Shown here: piece after piece, positions 31,905 to 41,065 of the stretch
How positions within the stretch are numbered: the first letter of the stretch is position 1
Layout: every line of letters begins with the position of its first letter
Assembly: GCA_964557005.1 (NCBI GenBank)
Contig: CAZKYI010000009.1
Location: 29,472 to 93,471, forward strand
Length of the DNA: 64,000 bases
Source: JBECKS01 sp964557005
GTDB lineage: Bacteria; Pseudomonadota; Gammaproteobacteria; Pseudomonadales; JBECKS01
Reading direction: 5' to 3'
The notes under the pieces: model-generated
Told to the model about the DNA's origin: nothing
Databases searched by the model: none
Seen by the model: only the letters and a program-made list of their open reading frames with translations
Made by a program: the position numbers and the translations under genes

Positions 31905-33392
31905 ATGACAGAACTTTATTTCGCACAATCTGGGGACAGCAGCCTTTCGCGCAAAGCCGGGCGAGGTGAGTTATTCCGTATCCGGAATGGTATTTACGCC
32001 AACACGGCTGATCCAGCTGAACAAGCCAGACTATTGAATGAAAACTGGATGGCTGTGGCGAACTATTTGTTTCCTGATGGAATTTTGGTTGATCGCACTG
32101 CCGTCGAGTTGAAACCAGCAGAAGGTCGGGTTTATTTGCTTGTTAAAGCCGTAAAGAAACGCAATGTGGTGAATGTGGGGTCTCTGCATTTTGATGTGTC
32201 GGGCGGTAATGTGAGCTTGGGGGTAGAGCAGGTAAACCTGGATATAAAGCGTAGTGCCCAAGCACGCTATTGCCTTGAAAACTTGTCTCCTTCCCGTTTA
32301 AGCAGTGGAGTGAGACGTACCCTTGGCGATAAATGGTTAGAGGGTGAGCTAATAAAAGTATTACGAATGCGCGGCGAGTCAGGTGTGAATGAATTAAGGG
32401 ATGAGGCGCGTGAATTGGCACCACAGCTAGGTTTGGAAAAAGAATTCGAACAATTGAACGTAGTAGTGGCTGCACTTTTAAACACCCATCCTGTCGCAGG
32501 GATATTACAAACAGGTATGGGCATTGCCCACGCCAAGGGTGAACCTTTCGATGAGCAGCGCTTACATTTGTTTGAAGGTTTGGCGAGTTATTTAAACAAG
32601 CTGGAGTTACCTGTGCAGCTTTTTAAATTTGAGCAAGCGGCCTGGCGCAATCTGACTTTTTTTGAAAGTTATTTTTCAAACTATATTGAAGGAACAGAGT
32701 TTACGCTGGAAGAAGCAGAACATATTGTGTTTAAACGTAAACCTGACTACCAGCGTCATGCCGATAGCCATGATGTATTGGCGCATGTTGATTTGGCGGG
32801 TGATATGTCGGAGATGTGTCGACTACCCGAAAGTCCTGCCGAGTTGATTGATCTATTGAAAACACGTCATCAATTATTAATGGCACAGCGACCCAATAAA
32901 AGGCCAGGGGAATTTAAACAGAAAGCCAACAAGGCGGGTTCCAGTATTTTTGTGGAACCTGATTTGGTGGAAGGGACTTTGGTGCAGGGCTTTGGTGTGT
33001 ATCAAGGTTTGCCTGAGGGTTTGCATCGTGCCTTGTTTGTTCATTTTCTGGTGAGTGAGTGTCATCCTTTCGATGATGGCAATGGCAGACTTTCACGCAT
33101 TATGATGAACGCGGAATTGGTTGCTTGTGATCAACATAAAATCATCGTGCCGATTGTGCATCGGGAAAGTTACCTGAATGGTTTAAGACGTGCGTCACGA
33201 GAAGCACAGTTTCGTACGATGGTAAAAGTGTTACATCAAATGCAGTGTTACGTTGCTTCTCTGGATTGGGGTGATTACGGTGAAGTGCGAGAGCTTTTGC
33301 AAGCTCATGCGGCCGATAAGGAACCCAATGAGGGCGTTTCGATTTTTAACAAGGTGATTGCGCGTTTAGGTGGTCATTATCCAGTGGGTTAG
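31905..33392 (+). CDS. Fic family AMP-transferase-like protein with N-terminal AbiEi-like antitoxin domain
   Basis: 495 residues. Residues 1 to about 150 resemble the AbiEi antitoxin winged helix and its C-terminal domain (SRKAGRGELFRIRNGIYAN; LFPDGILVDRTAVEL). The Fic domain has the complete catalytic motif HPFDDGNGRLSR (H387), so transfer of AMP, or another nucleotide moiety, is expected to be possible. An intact inhibitory motif SNYIEG (S258-G263), matching (S/T)xxxE(G/N), lies N-terminal of the Fic core, making this a class II, self-inhibited Fic. There is no membrane segment. It sits alone behind a tRNA cluster with three iterated repeats in its promoter. Transcriptional autoregulation by the N-terminal domain is inferred. 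Target unknown. Confidence 0.85.
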   Translation: MTELYFAQSGDSSLSRKAGRGELFRIRNGIYANTADPAEQARLLNENWMAVANYLFPDGILVDRTAVELKPAEGRVYLLVKAVKKRNVVNVGSLHFDVSGGNVSLGVEQVNLDIKRSAQARYCLENLSPSRLSSGVRRTLGDKWLEGELIKVLRMRGESGVNELRDEARELAPQLGLEKEFEQLNVVVAALLNTHPVAGILQTGMGIAHAKGEPFDEQRLHLFEGLASYLNKLELPVQLFKFEQAAWRNLTFFESYFSNYIEGTEFTLEEAEHIVFKRKPDYQRHADSHDVLAHVDLAGDMSEMCRLPESPAELIDLLKTRHQLLMAQRPNKRPGEFKQKANKAGSSIFVEPDLVEGTLVQGFGVYQGLPEGLHRALFVHFLVSECHPFDDGNGRLSRIMMNAELVACDQHKIIVPIVHRESYLNGLRRASREAQFRTMVKVLHQMQCYVASLDWGDYGEVRELLQAHAADKEPNEGVSIFNKVIARLGGHYPVG

Positions 33393-33429
33393 CTTTACAA
33401 GGGTGCATGAGCTATTGCTTTAAAGTCTT

Positions 33430-35187
33430 TTATAAAAATTCTTTTGGCAATTCAAAATAAAGCCGCACGTTTCGATCACTCGCAAGCCCTTCGCGCTCAA
33501 CAAGTTTTTCTTCTTCGCCATGAAACCACGCTTCCAAATACGCAAGAAATCTTCCGCGCTCACTTACTGAGAGTGGATTATCATTTGCATGATTAATCAT
33601 AGTGCTTTCGATAACGCCAATGCCTTGTTGTTGGTCAACCTTGATTTCAAGTAAACGAATTTGTTGTGGCCAGTTCACCATAGAACCAGTTTCGATTTCC
33701 CAATAGTCGTGATTACCTTCGCTGCCAGGTCTTGGCGTAATCAGGTTTTTATGACGGTGCGCAACCACATGCGCGATAACATTGGGGTAATGATTGAGCA
33801 GTGCAACCAGATCTTTGCCCGTTTTATAAATATCATCAGGCGTATGATGGGAAGACACCACCACTAGTTGTTTGTTTTCCATCGCTGCTTGTAATTCTGT
33901 TTCCAACCACGCGAGTCTGTCGTGACCAAATTCTCCTTGTGGATGGAAGGTATTGGTGTCGAGTGCAATGTGGCGAATTGCGAAAGCAGCATCGGGGCGT
34001 TGTTCCACAAAACTGTAAGAGCGGTTGTGTTTTATGTCGACCGCCCATTGCATGCCATGCCCAACAGGTTTGCTGAAACTGTTAAACATTTCTAACGCAA
34101 TTTGTTCGGCATTTAACAATCTTCTTTCAGGGTCTGGCGACACTTTGAGCCAGGGCTTGTCCGACCACCAGTAGCGAAACATGGAACGAATGTTGGGCAC
34201 GTTACCGAGATAATTGGTGTCGCCAATGCTTACATCATTCATGAACTTGAAAGTGCCTTCGTTTAATCGGGTGAATAGCAGTTCCAGGGGTTCGTAAGTC
34301 ATTTGGAATACGCCCATGGCGAGGCCGTCGTGATTGCCCGGTACGAAATACCAAGGCGTGTTTTCCATACCCGTTGCAAAAAACGGGTCTGAGGTATCGT
34401 TGGGTTCTCCGTTTTCAAACAAGCCTGTGAAAATATCATCGTCTTTGCCGCTGTCCGGGTGCACCACACTGCCGTCCATCACATCTATTCCCCAACGCAC
34501 TTCGTTGTAGTGACCATTGTCTGTCAGATCGCCTGTATAAAGTGCCAAGTCGATGTGGCGTTGTTGTTGCTGTTCAAATTGTCTGAACGCCTTAATGCTG
34601 TCTTCTACTATATAGGGCACGTGCGGATTGGCAGGGTAATAAGAGGTGGGGAAATAGGGCTTGAGTGGATATAACAAGAAGGGGCTTTCTTCATCGCGCA
34701 TCTGGAAATCGCTAATCACCATAATGTCTTGAAGGGTTTCAGTATTAAAATTTTTCGGTTTGTTGATGAAGTCAAAGCGCTCAAGGTGCGGCACTTGTTG
34801 TCCAATGTTGGGTAAACGCGCTCGATAATTTTTATACAGGGTTTCAAGGCTGATATCATCGGGAAAGTTTGGGTCTTCGCTAAATAACAAGGGCAGGTCG
34901 TGCGCGTAGTAAAGCATTTCAAGTTGCGACAGGCCTTCAGGATTTTTTTCAAGCAGCATCAGCGAAAATAAAAGCGTTTGCTGTTGTGCTTCTGTTAGTT
35001 CCGTGTGAATTTTGTTGGGTGGATATTGCGTTAATAAGGCTCTTGCGTGATTTTTATTTTGTTCAAGCAGTAAGGCTCGGTCTTCTTCATAAAACAGGAC
35101 TTCAACCAGCGAAGCTGAAATTCTGAATATGATTAATAGCAGCATCAGGCCAAGGCTGTATTTCAGGAGTCTGGAAAAGGTTTGCAT
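33430..35187 (-). CDS. membrane-anchored metallophosphoesterase
   Basis: 585 residues. An N-terminal hydrophobic segment (SLGLMLLLIIFRISASLVEV) acts as anchor or signal, followed by a helical region (about residues 40-150) and a calcineurin-like phosphoesterase domain. Motifs: VISDFQM (usual D-x-H, here Asp-Phe-Gln), LALYTGDLTDNG, VPGNHDGLAMG, VVSSHHTPDD and HVVAHRHKN (GHxH variant). It resembles the TIGR03768-type phosphoesterases of unknown substrate. The replaced first-motif His may alter metal binding. The ATG at 35187 is the natural start. No terminator is evident in either flank. Divergent from the GNAT gene with 135 bases between. Confidence 0.78.
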   Translation of the reverse strand: MQTFSRLLKYSLGLMLLLIIFRISASLVEVLFYEEDRALLLEQNKNHARALLTQYPPNKIHTELTEAQQQTLLFSLMLLEKNPEGLSQLEMLYYAHDLPLLFSEDPNFPDDISLETLYKNYRARLPNIGQQVPHLERFDFINKPKNFNTETLQDIMVISDFQMRDEESPFLLYPLKPYFPTSYYPANPHVPYIVEDSIKAFRQFEQQQQRHIDLALYTGDLTDNGHYNEVRWGIDVMDGSVVHPDSGKDDDIFTGLFENGEPNDTSDPFFATGMENTPWYFVPGNHDGLAMGVFQMTYEPLELLFTRLNEGTFKFMNDVSIGDTNYLGNVPNIRSMFRYWWSDKPWLKVSPDPERRLLNAEQIALEMFNSFSKPVGHGMQWAVDIKHNRSYSFVEQRPDAAFAIRHIALDTNTFHPQGEFGHDRLAWLETELQAAMENKQLVVVSSHHTPDDIYKTGKDLVALLNHYPNVIAHVVAHRHKNLITPRPGSEGNHDYWEIETGSMVNWPQQIRLLEIKVDQQQGIGVIESTMINHANDNPLSVSERGRFLAYLEAWFHGEEEKLVEREGLASDRNVRLYFELPKEFL

Positions 35188-35322
35188 GGGTTTTTGGCTT
35201 CACTCGAAAAAATGGGCTACTTTAGTTTAACCAGATGAATTATGGCTTATGATTAGCGACTCAATGGCTTTGGACATACAATAACGAACGACCGCATTCA
35301 GCACCATTACTATTCTGCTAAA

Positions 35323-35811
35323 ATGACTTCACAAAAAACAAATACATGCAATTTTCGCTGTGCAGAACCACAAGATGTTGCGGATTTATTGCATGTTGAA
35401 CAGAGCTGTTTTTCCAGCGATTGTTTGAGCAAGCGCAGTTTCAGGCATCATGTCCAGTCTCAAACCAGTGTATTACTGCTTGCAGAAAACGAGATTGGAG
35501 ACATAAAAAAGACGGTGGGTTATGGCTTGGTGTTTTGCCATACGGGTACGCAGTTGGCGAGATTGTATTCTCTGGCTATTTTGCCTGATGCGCGTGGCGG
35601 CGGTATCGCAAGGGAGCTCTTGTTAAATCTTGAAGCCATGGCAGCAGACAAAGGACGGCATGCCATGCGTTTGGAAGTGGCCGAGCACAATGAAGCGGCA
35701 ATCAAGCTGTATCAGTCGCTGGGTTACAAAGTGTTTGGTAAACACCTTGCTTATTACGAAGATGGCGGCAATGCCCTGCGTATGGAGAAACCCTTACTGG
35801 CTAATCTTTAA
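35323..35811 (+). CDS. GNAT-family N-acetyltransferase (RimI-like)
   Basis: 162-residue acetyltransferase. Motif A of the GNAT fold is LPDARGGGIARELLLNLE, matching R/Q-x-x-G-x-G/A for acetyl-CoA binding, and LEVAEHNEAAIKLYQSLGYKVFG is the conserved end of the RimI-type domain. The N terminus (NFRCAEPQDVADLLHVEQSCF) fits the RimI/GNAT entry. Closest in style to RimI, which acetylates ribosomal protein S18, but specificity is not provable. It is a single gene. Its TAA overlaps the stop of the convergent proS by a few bases. Confidence 0.78.
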   Translation: MTSQKTNTCNFRCAEPQDVADLLHVEQSCFSSDCLSKRSFRHHVQSQTSVLLLAENEIGDIKKTVGYGLVFCHTGTQLARLYSLAILPDARGGGIARELLLNLEAMAADKGRHAMRLEVAEHNEAAIKLYQSLGYKVFGKHLAYYEDGGNALRMEKPLLANL

Positions 35812-37514
35812 AACAAGGCTTTCAAAAAAGGTTCGATTTCATTCACAGCGATGTCTTTGCTTTCACCCGTGCGGCGATTCTTGTATTCGATGTAACCGTT
35901 TTCCAGTCCTTTATCGCCAATAACAATACGATGCGGAATACCGATTAAATCCATATCAGCAAATTTGCTGCCCGGGCGTTCAGGGCGATCATCCAGCAAT
36001 ACGTCAACTCCCAGCGCGAGCAGAAATTGATAAAGTGCCTCTGCTTTTTTTGCCACCGTTTCACTTTTGTGATTATTGATGGGCACAACCACAATCTGGA
36101 AAGGCGCGAGTGCTTCTGTCCAGATGATGCCGTGTTGGTCATGGTTTTGTTCAATGGCGGCTGCAATGACACGAGTGACACCAATGCCATAACAACCCAT
36201 TTCCATGACAACGGCTTTGCTGTTTTCATCGAGCACAGTTGCGTCCATTGCCGCACTGTATTTTTTACCCAGTTTAAAAATCTGCCCCACTTCAATACCG
36301 CGTTTGATGGAAAGAGTACCTTTGCCATCGGGGCTTGGATCACCTTCGACCACATTGCGAATATCCACTTCGGTAAATTGAATGTTTTGTTTCAGCCAGT
36401 TTACGCCTGTGAAGTGGAAGCCATCTTTGTTTGCACCGCACACAAAATCTGCCAGTGCTGCGGCACTTCTATCAACAAATACAGGAATAGGAATGTTGAC
36501 GGGGCCAATCGAGCCAGGCTTGCAGCCGAGGGTTTTTTCTATGGCAGCTTCGTCGGCCATACGCAAAGGCGAAGCAACTTGCGCCAGTTTTTCGGCTTTC
36601 ACTTCATTCAGTTGATGATCGCCACGCAGTACCAATGCTACCAAACTGTCTGCGTCACTGCCTTCCACAATCAGGGTTTTTACTGTGCGTATTGGGGAAA
36701 TATTCAGCAGTGCAGATACTTCTTCAATGGTGTGAGCATTGGGTGTAGCCACTTGTTGCAAGGTTTCACTGCCTTCACCTTGTGATGCAGGTGCCAGTGC
36801 TTCGGCATATTCGATATTGGCGGCGTAATCGGATGCGTTTGAAAACACAATGTCGTCTTCACCTGAATTGGCAAGCACTTGGAATTCGTAGGAGGCATCT
36901 CCACCGATGCTGCCGGTGTCGGCAAGTACGGGACGGAAAGCCAGCTGCATACGATTAAAGATGCGCATATAGCAGTCGTACATTGCCCAATAGGTTTGAT
37001 CGAGGCTTTGTTCATCGATGTGAAAAGAATAGGCATCTTTCATAATAAATTCGCGTGCACGCATCACACCAAAACGTGGGCGTGTTTCATCACGAAATTT
37101 GGTTTGAATCTGGTAAAAATTGGCAGGCAGTTGTTTGTAACTTTGAATCTGCTTGTTAATTAAATCGGTGATCACTTCTTCATGGGTGGGGCCAAGACAA
37201 AAGTCTCTGTCGTGGCGATCTTTTATTTTCAGTAATAAGCCATCATCGTACTGTTGCCAGCGACCACTTTGTTGCCAAAGTTCGGCGGGCTGCACCACGG
37301 GCATTAACACTTCCTGTGCACCACTGCGATTCATTTCTTCACGAATAATGGTTTCCACTTTTCGCAATACGCGCACGCCAAGTGGTAACCAGGAATAAAG
37401 TCCCGAAGCGAGTTTGCGAATCATGCCTGCTCTCAGCATGAGTTGATGGCTAATTACTTCGGCATCAGCAGGGGCTTCTTTCAGGGTGGCAAGGAGGAGT
37501 TGGCTTGTTTTCAT
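35808..37514 (-). CDS. proS: prolyl-tRNA synthetase
   Basis: Charges tRNA-Pro. 568 residues, the long bacterial type. Class II motifs are visible: GLYSWLPLGVRVLRKVETI (motif 1), FRDETRPRFGVMRAREFIMKD (motif 2), and GCYGIGVTRVIAAAIEQNHD (motif 3). The editing INS domain lies between motifs 2 and 3 (from about residue 240 to 400, including TVKTLIVEG and LVLRGDHQLNEVKAEK). The C-terminal anticodon-binding domain includes FQIVVVPINNHK and LDDRPERPGSKFADMDLIGIP. It is an isolated minus-strand gene. A bidirectional terminator lies upstream of it, downstream of the HU gene. Confidence 0.97.
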   Translation of the reverse strand: MKTSQLLLATLKEAPADAEVISHQLMLRAGMIRKLASGLYSWLPLGVRVLRKVETIIREEMNRSGAQEVLMPVVQPAELWQQSGRWQQYDDGLLLKIKDRHDRDFCLGPTHEEVITDLINKQIQSYKQLPANFYQIQTKFRDETRPRFGVMRAREFIMKDAYSFHIDEQSLDQTYWAMYDCYMRIFNRMQLAFRPVLADTGSIGGDASYEFQVLANSGEDDIVFSNASDYAANIEYAEALAPASQGEGSETLQQVATPNAHTIEEVSALLNISPIRTVKTLIVEGSDADSLVALVLRGDHQLNEVKAEKLAQVASPLRMADEAAIEKTLGCKPGSIGPVNIPIPVFVDRSAAALADFVCGANKDGFHFTGVNWLKQNIQFTEVDIRNVVEGDPSPDGKGTLSIKRGIEVGQIFKLGKKYSAAMDATVLDENSKAVVMEMGCYGIGVTRVIAAAIEQNHDQHGIIWTEALAPFQIVVVPINNHKSETVAKKAEALYQFLLALGVDVLLDDRPERPGSKFADMDLIGIPHRIVIGDKGLENGYIEYKNRRTGESKDIAVNEIEPFLKALF

Positions 37515-37552
37515 GGTCTTCAGGTTTGAATAAAAAGAGCGAGTATTGAATA

Positions 37553-37580
37553 AAAAAAGGCGGGAAAACCCGCCTTTTTT
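37553..37580. terminator. rho-independent terminator downstream of the HU-like gene
   Basis: AAAAAAGGCGGG pairs with CCCGCCTTTTTT around an AAAA loop. The symmetry lets it function in either direction; the HU-like gene ends 20 bases away on the minus strand. Confidence 0.9.
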
Positions 37581-37599
37581 GTGGTTCTGAAAAACCGGC

Positions 37600-38025
37600 T
37601 TATACAGCCATGTCTTTCAATCTTTTCAAAGGACGTACCTTGACTACATTGCGTGCAGGCTTGGCTTTGAATGTGGTTTCTTCGCCAGTGAAAGGGTTGA
37701 TACCTTTGCGTGCTTTGGTTGCAGGCTTACGCACTACCTGGATTTTAGCCAGACCAGGCAGAGTGAATTGACCCGCTGCGCCTTTACGAACATGACGTTC
37801 GATAATTGCACCCAGGTCTTCAAGTACTGCACTCACTTGCTTCTTGCTGAGTTGTGTATTTTCAGCAAGTTCAATCACGAGTTGAGTTTTAGACATGGGC
37901 GTTTTAAGAGCAGCAGTTTTTTTAGCGGGTGCAGCAGCAGCTTTTTTAACAACAGCGGTTTTTTTAGCTGGAGCTTTTTTGGCAACCGTTTTTTTCTTCG
38001 CAGGTGCTTTTTTCTTTGCAGCCAT
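37600..38025 (-). CDS. HU-family DNA-binding protein with histone H1-like N-terminal tail
   Basis: 141 residues from the ATG at 38025, which has AAGGA upstream; a frame extending to 38178 is unsupported. Residues 2 to about 45 are a Lys/Ala/Pro-rich tail built of repeated AKK and PAKK units, like bacterial histone H1-like proteins. A bacterial HU/IHF-type fold follows (MSKTQLVIELAENTQLSKKQV) with the DNA-binding arm around ARKGINPFTGEETTFKAKPA. The conserved NPxTGE is NPFTGE. Expected to compact or bridge DNA. Fusion of the two is a known but uneven architecture. Confidence 0.85.
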   Translation of the reverse strand: MAAKKKAPAKKKTVAKKAPAKKTAVVKKAAAAPAKKTAALKTPMSKTQLVIELAENTQLSKKQVSAVLEDLGAIIERHVRKGAAGQFTLPGLAKIQVVRKPATKARKGINPFTGEETTFKAKPARNVVKVRPLKRLKDMAV

Positions 38026-38388
38026 AGTACGATCCTTTTTAAAGTTTAGGTTAGAGGGTTTGCTTGTTTTGGTGTTGGTGCTCAAAAACACTTGTTTTAA
38101 AGGCTTTTTTTGAACCTCGACCTGCCCAGATGAAAACAGCCAAGTGAGCATATGCTGTAAATAAAGCGTGTACCTCATTTACGCGGTCAAATTTAGGGTA
38201 AATATCAAACAGACACAAGCACTATTGCTGATTTTTTATCGAAAAAAACAGGCTTAATTGCATATGCAAAATTTATTTTTGTTTGGTGTTGTTAGATGGG
38301 GCTGGCACTTTGCATAGACTTGCACAAGTTGGCACGCGTATAATTCGCTGCTCCAAATTCTGTCTTGTCGAGCGCGAGTTAAAAAGAC
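38026..38388. other. 363-bp divergent intergenic region between HU-like gene and fmdB-like gene
   Basis: No gene is supported here. It should hold the promoters of both flanking transcription units. The only clear element is the promoter at 38315-38344 for the rightward genes. Short A/T tracts near 38230-38280 may bend DNA. Confidence 0.5.
38315..38344 (+). promoter_or_regulatory. promoter of the fmdB-like/aspS unit
   Basis: A consensus -10 TATAAT (38339-38344) with TAGACT (38315-38320) 18 bases upstream. The start codon of the fmdB-like gene is 44 bases further on. Confidence 0.55.
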
Positions 38389-38670
38389 ATGCCCATATAT
38401 GAGTATCAATGTCAGTCCTGTGATGCAAGGGTTGAGTTATTGCAAAAGCTGAGTGATGCACCAGCCAGAAAGTGCCCGCAGTGCAACAAAAACACCTTGA
38501 AAAAACTGGTTTCGGCCGCAGGCTTTCGATTGAAAGGCGGTGGTTGGTATGAAACCGATTTCAAAAGTGGCTCCAAAAAAAATCTGGTAGCGGGTGGCGA
38601 CACTGTGAAAACGGATACCGGAAATACCGCTGTCACACCTGCAAGTTCAGGCGAAAGCTCTGCTTCCTGA
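38389..38670 (+). CDS. FmdB-family zinc ribbon protein
   Basis: 93-residue small zinc-ribbon protein. The four cysteines appear as CQSC and CPQC in YEYQCQSCDARVELLQKL and ARKCPQCNKNT, with the GGGWYETDFK segment after. It commonly sits before aspS in gammaproteobacteria, as here (62 bases between). The C terminus is Ser/Thr-rich and disordered. Role unknown, perhaps regulatory. Confidence 0.88.
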   Translation: MPIYEYQCQSCDARVELLQKLSDAPARKCPQCNKNTLKKLVSAAGFRLKGGGWYETDFKSGSKKNLVAGGDTVKTDTGNTAVTPASSGESSAS

Positions 38671-38732
38671 TTCCACTTGTTTAAAACGTCGTTGATAAAT
38701 ACTTACTTGATAAAAAACAACATAGGTAAAAC

Positions 38733-40514
38733 ATGAGAAGTCATTATTGTGGTGAGGTCACTGAAGTTTGTCTGGATAAGGAAGTGACCATCTGCGGTTG
38801 GGTACATCGTCGCCGTGATCATGGTGGCGTAATCTTTCTGGATATGCGTGATCGTGAAGGCATCGTACAAGTGGTGTTTGATCCGGATACCGTGGATGCT
38901 TTTTCTCTCGCCGAAAAAGTACGCAGTGAATTTGTGCTGCAAATAAAAGGTTGGGTGCGTGCGCGTGATGCCGCTGCAGTCAATCCGAATATGGCTTCTG
39001 GCAAGATTGAAATTCTGGGTAAGCAACTGGAAATTCTCAATACTGCGGAAACACCTCCCTTCCAGTTAGATGAACATACTAAAGTGGGCGAAGAAGTACG
39101 CTTGAAATATCGGTATATGGATTTGCGTCGCCCCGAAATGCTCAAGCGTTTTCAGTTGCGTTCGCGTATTGTTTCCAGAGTGCGTCAGAGTCTTGAGGCG
39201 CAGGGTTTTCTGGATGTGGAAACTCCGGTGCTGACACGAGCCACACCGGAAGGTGCACGTGATTATCTGGTGCCTGCGCGAAATTCGGCAGGTGCTTTTT
39301 ATGCCTTGCCTCAATCCCCCCAGTTATTCAAACAGCTTTTAATGGTGGCGGGTTTCGATCGCTATTATCAAATAGCCAAATGTTTTCGTGATGAAGATTT
39401 GCGCGCAGATCGCCAACCCGAATTCACCCAGATTGATATAGAAGCTTCTTTCGTTGAAGAAGCCGATGTCATGGATATTGCAGAAACCATGATTCGTGAA
39501 ATTTTTGCAGATGCCCTGAATGTGCACTTCGATAAATTTCAACACATGACTTATGCCGAGGCCATGTCTCGTTTTGGCAGTGACAAACCGGATTTGCGTA
39601 TTCCTCTGGAAATGGTCGATGTTGCGGATTTGATGCAAAGCGTGGAATTCAAGGTATTTGCAGAACCTGCACGCGATCCCAAAGGCCGTGTTGTTGCGAT
39701 GCGTTTGCCAAACGGTGCTCAGTTAAGTCGTAAGGACATTGAGGATTACACCCGATTTGTAGGGAATTATGGCGCAAAAGGTTTGGCCTACATCAAGGTC
39801 AATGACTTGGCCAAGGGCATGGAAGGTTTGCAGTCGCCCATTCTGAAATTTCTGCCTGAATCTGTAGTGACTGCGATTCTTGAAAGAACACAGGCGCAAG
39901 AAGGCGATCTCGTTTTCTTTGGTGCGGATAAGGTGGAGGTTGTTACGCAGTCTCTGGGTGCTTTACGTATCAAGTTGGGAGAAGATTTAAATCTTTATAC
40001 CTGTGAATGGGCACCGCTGTGGGTGGTTGATTTCCCCATGTTTGAAGCATGCGATACGGGTTGGACACCTTTACATCATCCCTTCACTGCACCTTCCTGT
40101 ACGCCCGATGCGCTGGTTGCAAATCCTGGAGCGGCACTGTCAAAAGCTTATGACATGGTTTTGAATGGTGTGGAACTGGGGGGTGGCTCCATTCGTATTC
40201 ATTCGCCTGACATGCAGAAAGCAGTTTTCAAAGCGCTCAATATCTCGGACGAAGAAGCCGCAGAAAAATTTGGTTTCTTGCTGGATGCCTTGAAATTCGG
40301 TGCACCACCGCATGGTGGTTTGGCTTTTGGTCTGGATCGCCTGATTATGTTGATGACGGGCGGGCAATCGATTCGTGATGTTATCGCCTTCCCCAAAACG
40401 CAAACGGCTTCCTGTTTGATGACTGCTGCACCTTCCGAGGTTGAAGCGGATACCTTGAACGAGCTGCATATTCGTGTGCGCAAACCGCTTGCAGAAAATA
40501 CCGCTGAAAACTAG
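38733..40514 (+). CDS. aspS: aspartyl-tRNA synthetase
   Basis: Charges tRNA-Asp, 593 residues of the bacterial type. The N-terminal OB-fold anticodon domain (VTICGWVHRRRDHGGVIFLD) is followed by class II core motifs: LDVETPVLTRATPEGARDYL, FRDEDLRADRQPEFTQID (motif 2), and GLAFGLDRLIMLMTGG (motif 3). The bacterial GAD-type insertion occupies about residues 280-420. The start ATG at 38733 has an AGG-containing site. ruvC follows after nine bases. A member of the classical aspS-ruvC gene order. Confidence 0.97.
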   Translation: MRSHYCGEVTEVCLDKEVTICGWVHRRRDHGGVIFLDMRDREGIVQVVFDPDTVDAFSLAEKVRSEFVLQIKGWVRARDAAAVNPNMASGKIEILGKQLEILNTAETPPFQLDEHTKVGEEVRLKYRYMDLRRPEMLKRFQLRSRIVSRVRQSLEAQGFLDVETPVLTRATPEGARDYLVPARNSAGAFYALPQSPQLFKQLLMVAGFDRYYQIAKCFRDEDLRADRQPEFTQIDIEASFVEEADVMDIAETMIREIFADALNVHFDKFQHMTYAEAMSRFGSDKPDLRIPLEMVDVADLMQSVEFKVFAEPARDPKGRVVAMRLPNGAQLSRKDIEDYTRFVGNYGAKGLAYIKVNDLAKGMEGLQSPILKFLPESVVTAILERTQAQEGDLVFFGADKVEVVTQSLGALRIKLGEDLNLYTCEWAPLWVVDFPMFEACDTGWTPLHHPFTAPSCTPDALVANPGAALSKAYDMVLNGVELGGGSIRIHSPDMQKAVFKALNISDEEAAEKFGFLLDALKFGAPPHGGLAFGLDRLIMLMTGGQSIRDVIAFPKTQTASCLMTAAPSEVEADTLNELHIRVRKPLAENTAEN

Positions 40515-40523
40515 TCTGCACTC

Positions 40524-41042
40524 ATGGCGTGCATTCTCGGTATAGACCCTGGCTCGCGCATCACGGGTTGGGGTCTCATTTCATCTCAAGGGCAAAAAAT
40601 GCAGTTTATTGCCTGTGGCTGCATTCGCATGAATTCTGAATCCCACCCCGAGCGCTTGAAGCAAATTTTTGATGGCATCTCGGAAATTGTTACCACCTAC
40701 CAACCTCAGCAAGCGGCTGTAGAACAGGTATTTCTGGCACGCAATGCGGATTCTGCTTTCAAACTGGGGCAGGCCAGAGGCGCTGCAATTACTGCGTTAA
40801 TGAACGAAACGGTGGAAGTGTTTGAGTATTCTGCCAAGCAAGTCAAGCAGGCTGTGGTTGGGCAAGGTGCAGCAGAGAAAACCCAGGTACAGCACATGGT
40901 GAGTACCTTGTTAAAGCTGGACAAGTATCCACAAGAAGATGCCGCAGATGCACTCGCCATCGCTATTTGTCATGCCAATATGCAGCACAGTTTAATCAAG
41001 ATGGCTGGTGCAAAAAAAATCAGAAGAAAAAGAATTCGTTAG
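40524..41042 (+). CDS. ruvC: crossover junction endodeoxyribonuclease RuvC
   Basis: Cleaves Holliday junctions as a homodimer. 172 residues. The catalytic acidic residues are in ILGIDPGSRITGWG (first Asp), AAVEQVFLARNADSAFKLGQ (Glu) and DAADALAIAICH (two Asp). It forms the resolvasome with RuvAB, encoded next. A short basic C terminus (KKIRRKRIR) follows. Confidence 0.96.
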   Translation: MACILGIDPGSRITGWGLISSQGQKMQFIACGCIRMNSESHPERLKQIFDGISEIVTTYQPQQAAVEQVFLARNADSAFKLGQARGAAITALMNETVEVFEYSAKQVKQAVVGQGAAEKTQVQHMVSTLLKLDKYPQEDAADALAIAICHANMQHSLIKMAGAKKIRRKRIR

Positions 41043-41065
41043 CACGGGTTCAACAGAGGACATTT

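Noticed and set aside
36027..36785. A 252-codon open frame on the plus strand
   Set aside because: It is antisense to proS, whose motifs are complete, and its translation shows no domain. A shadow of the coding bias.
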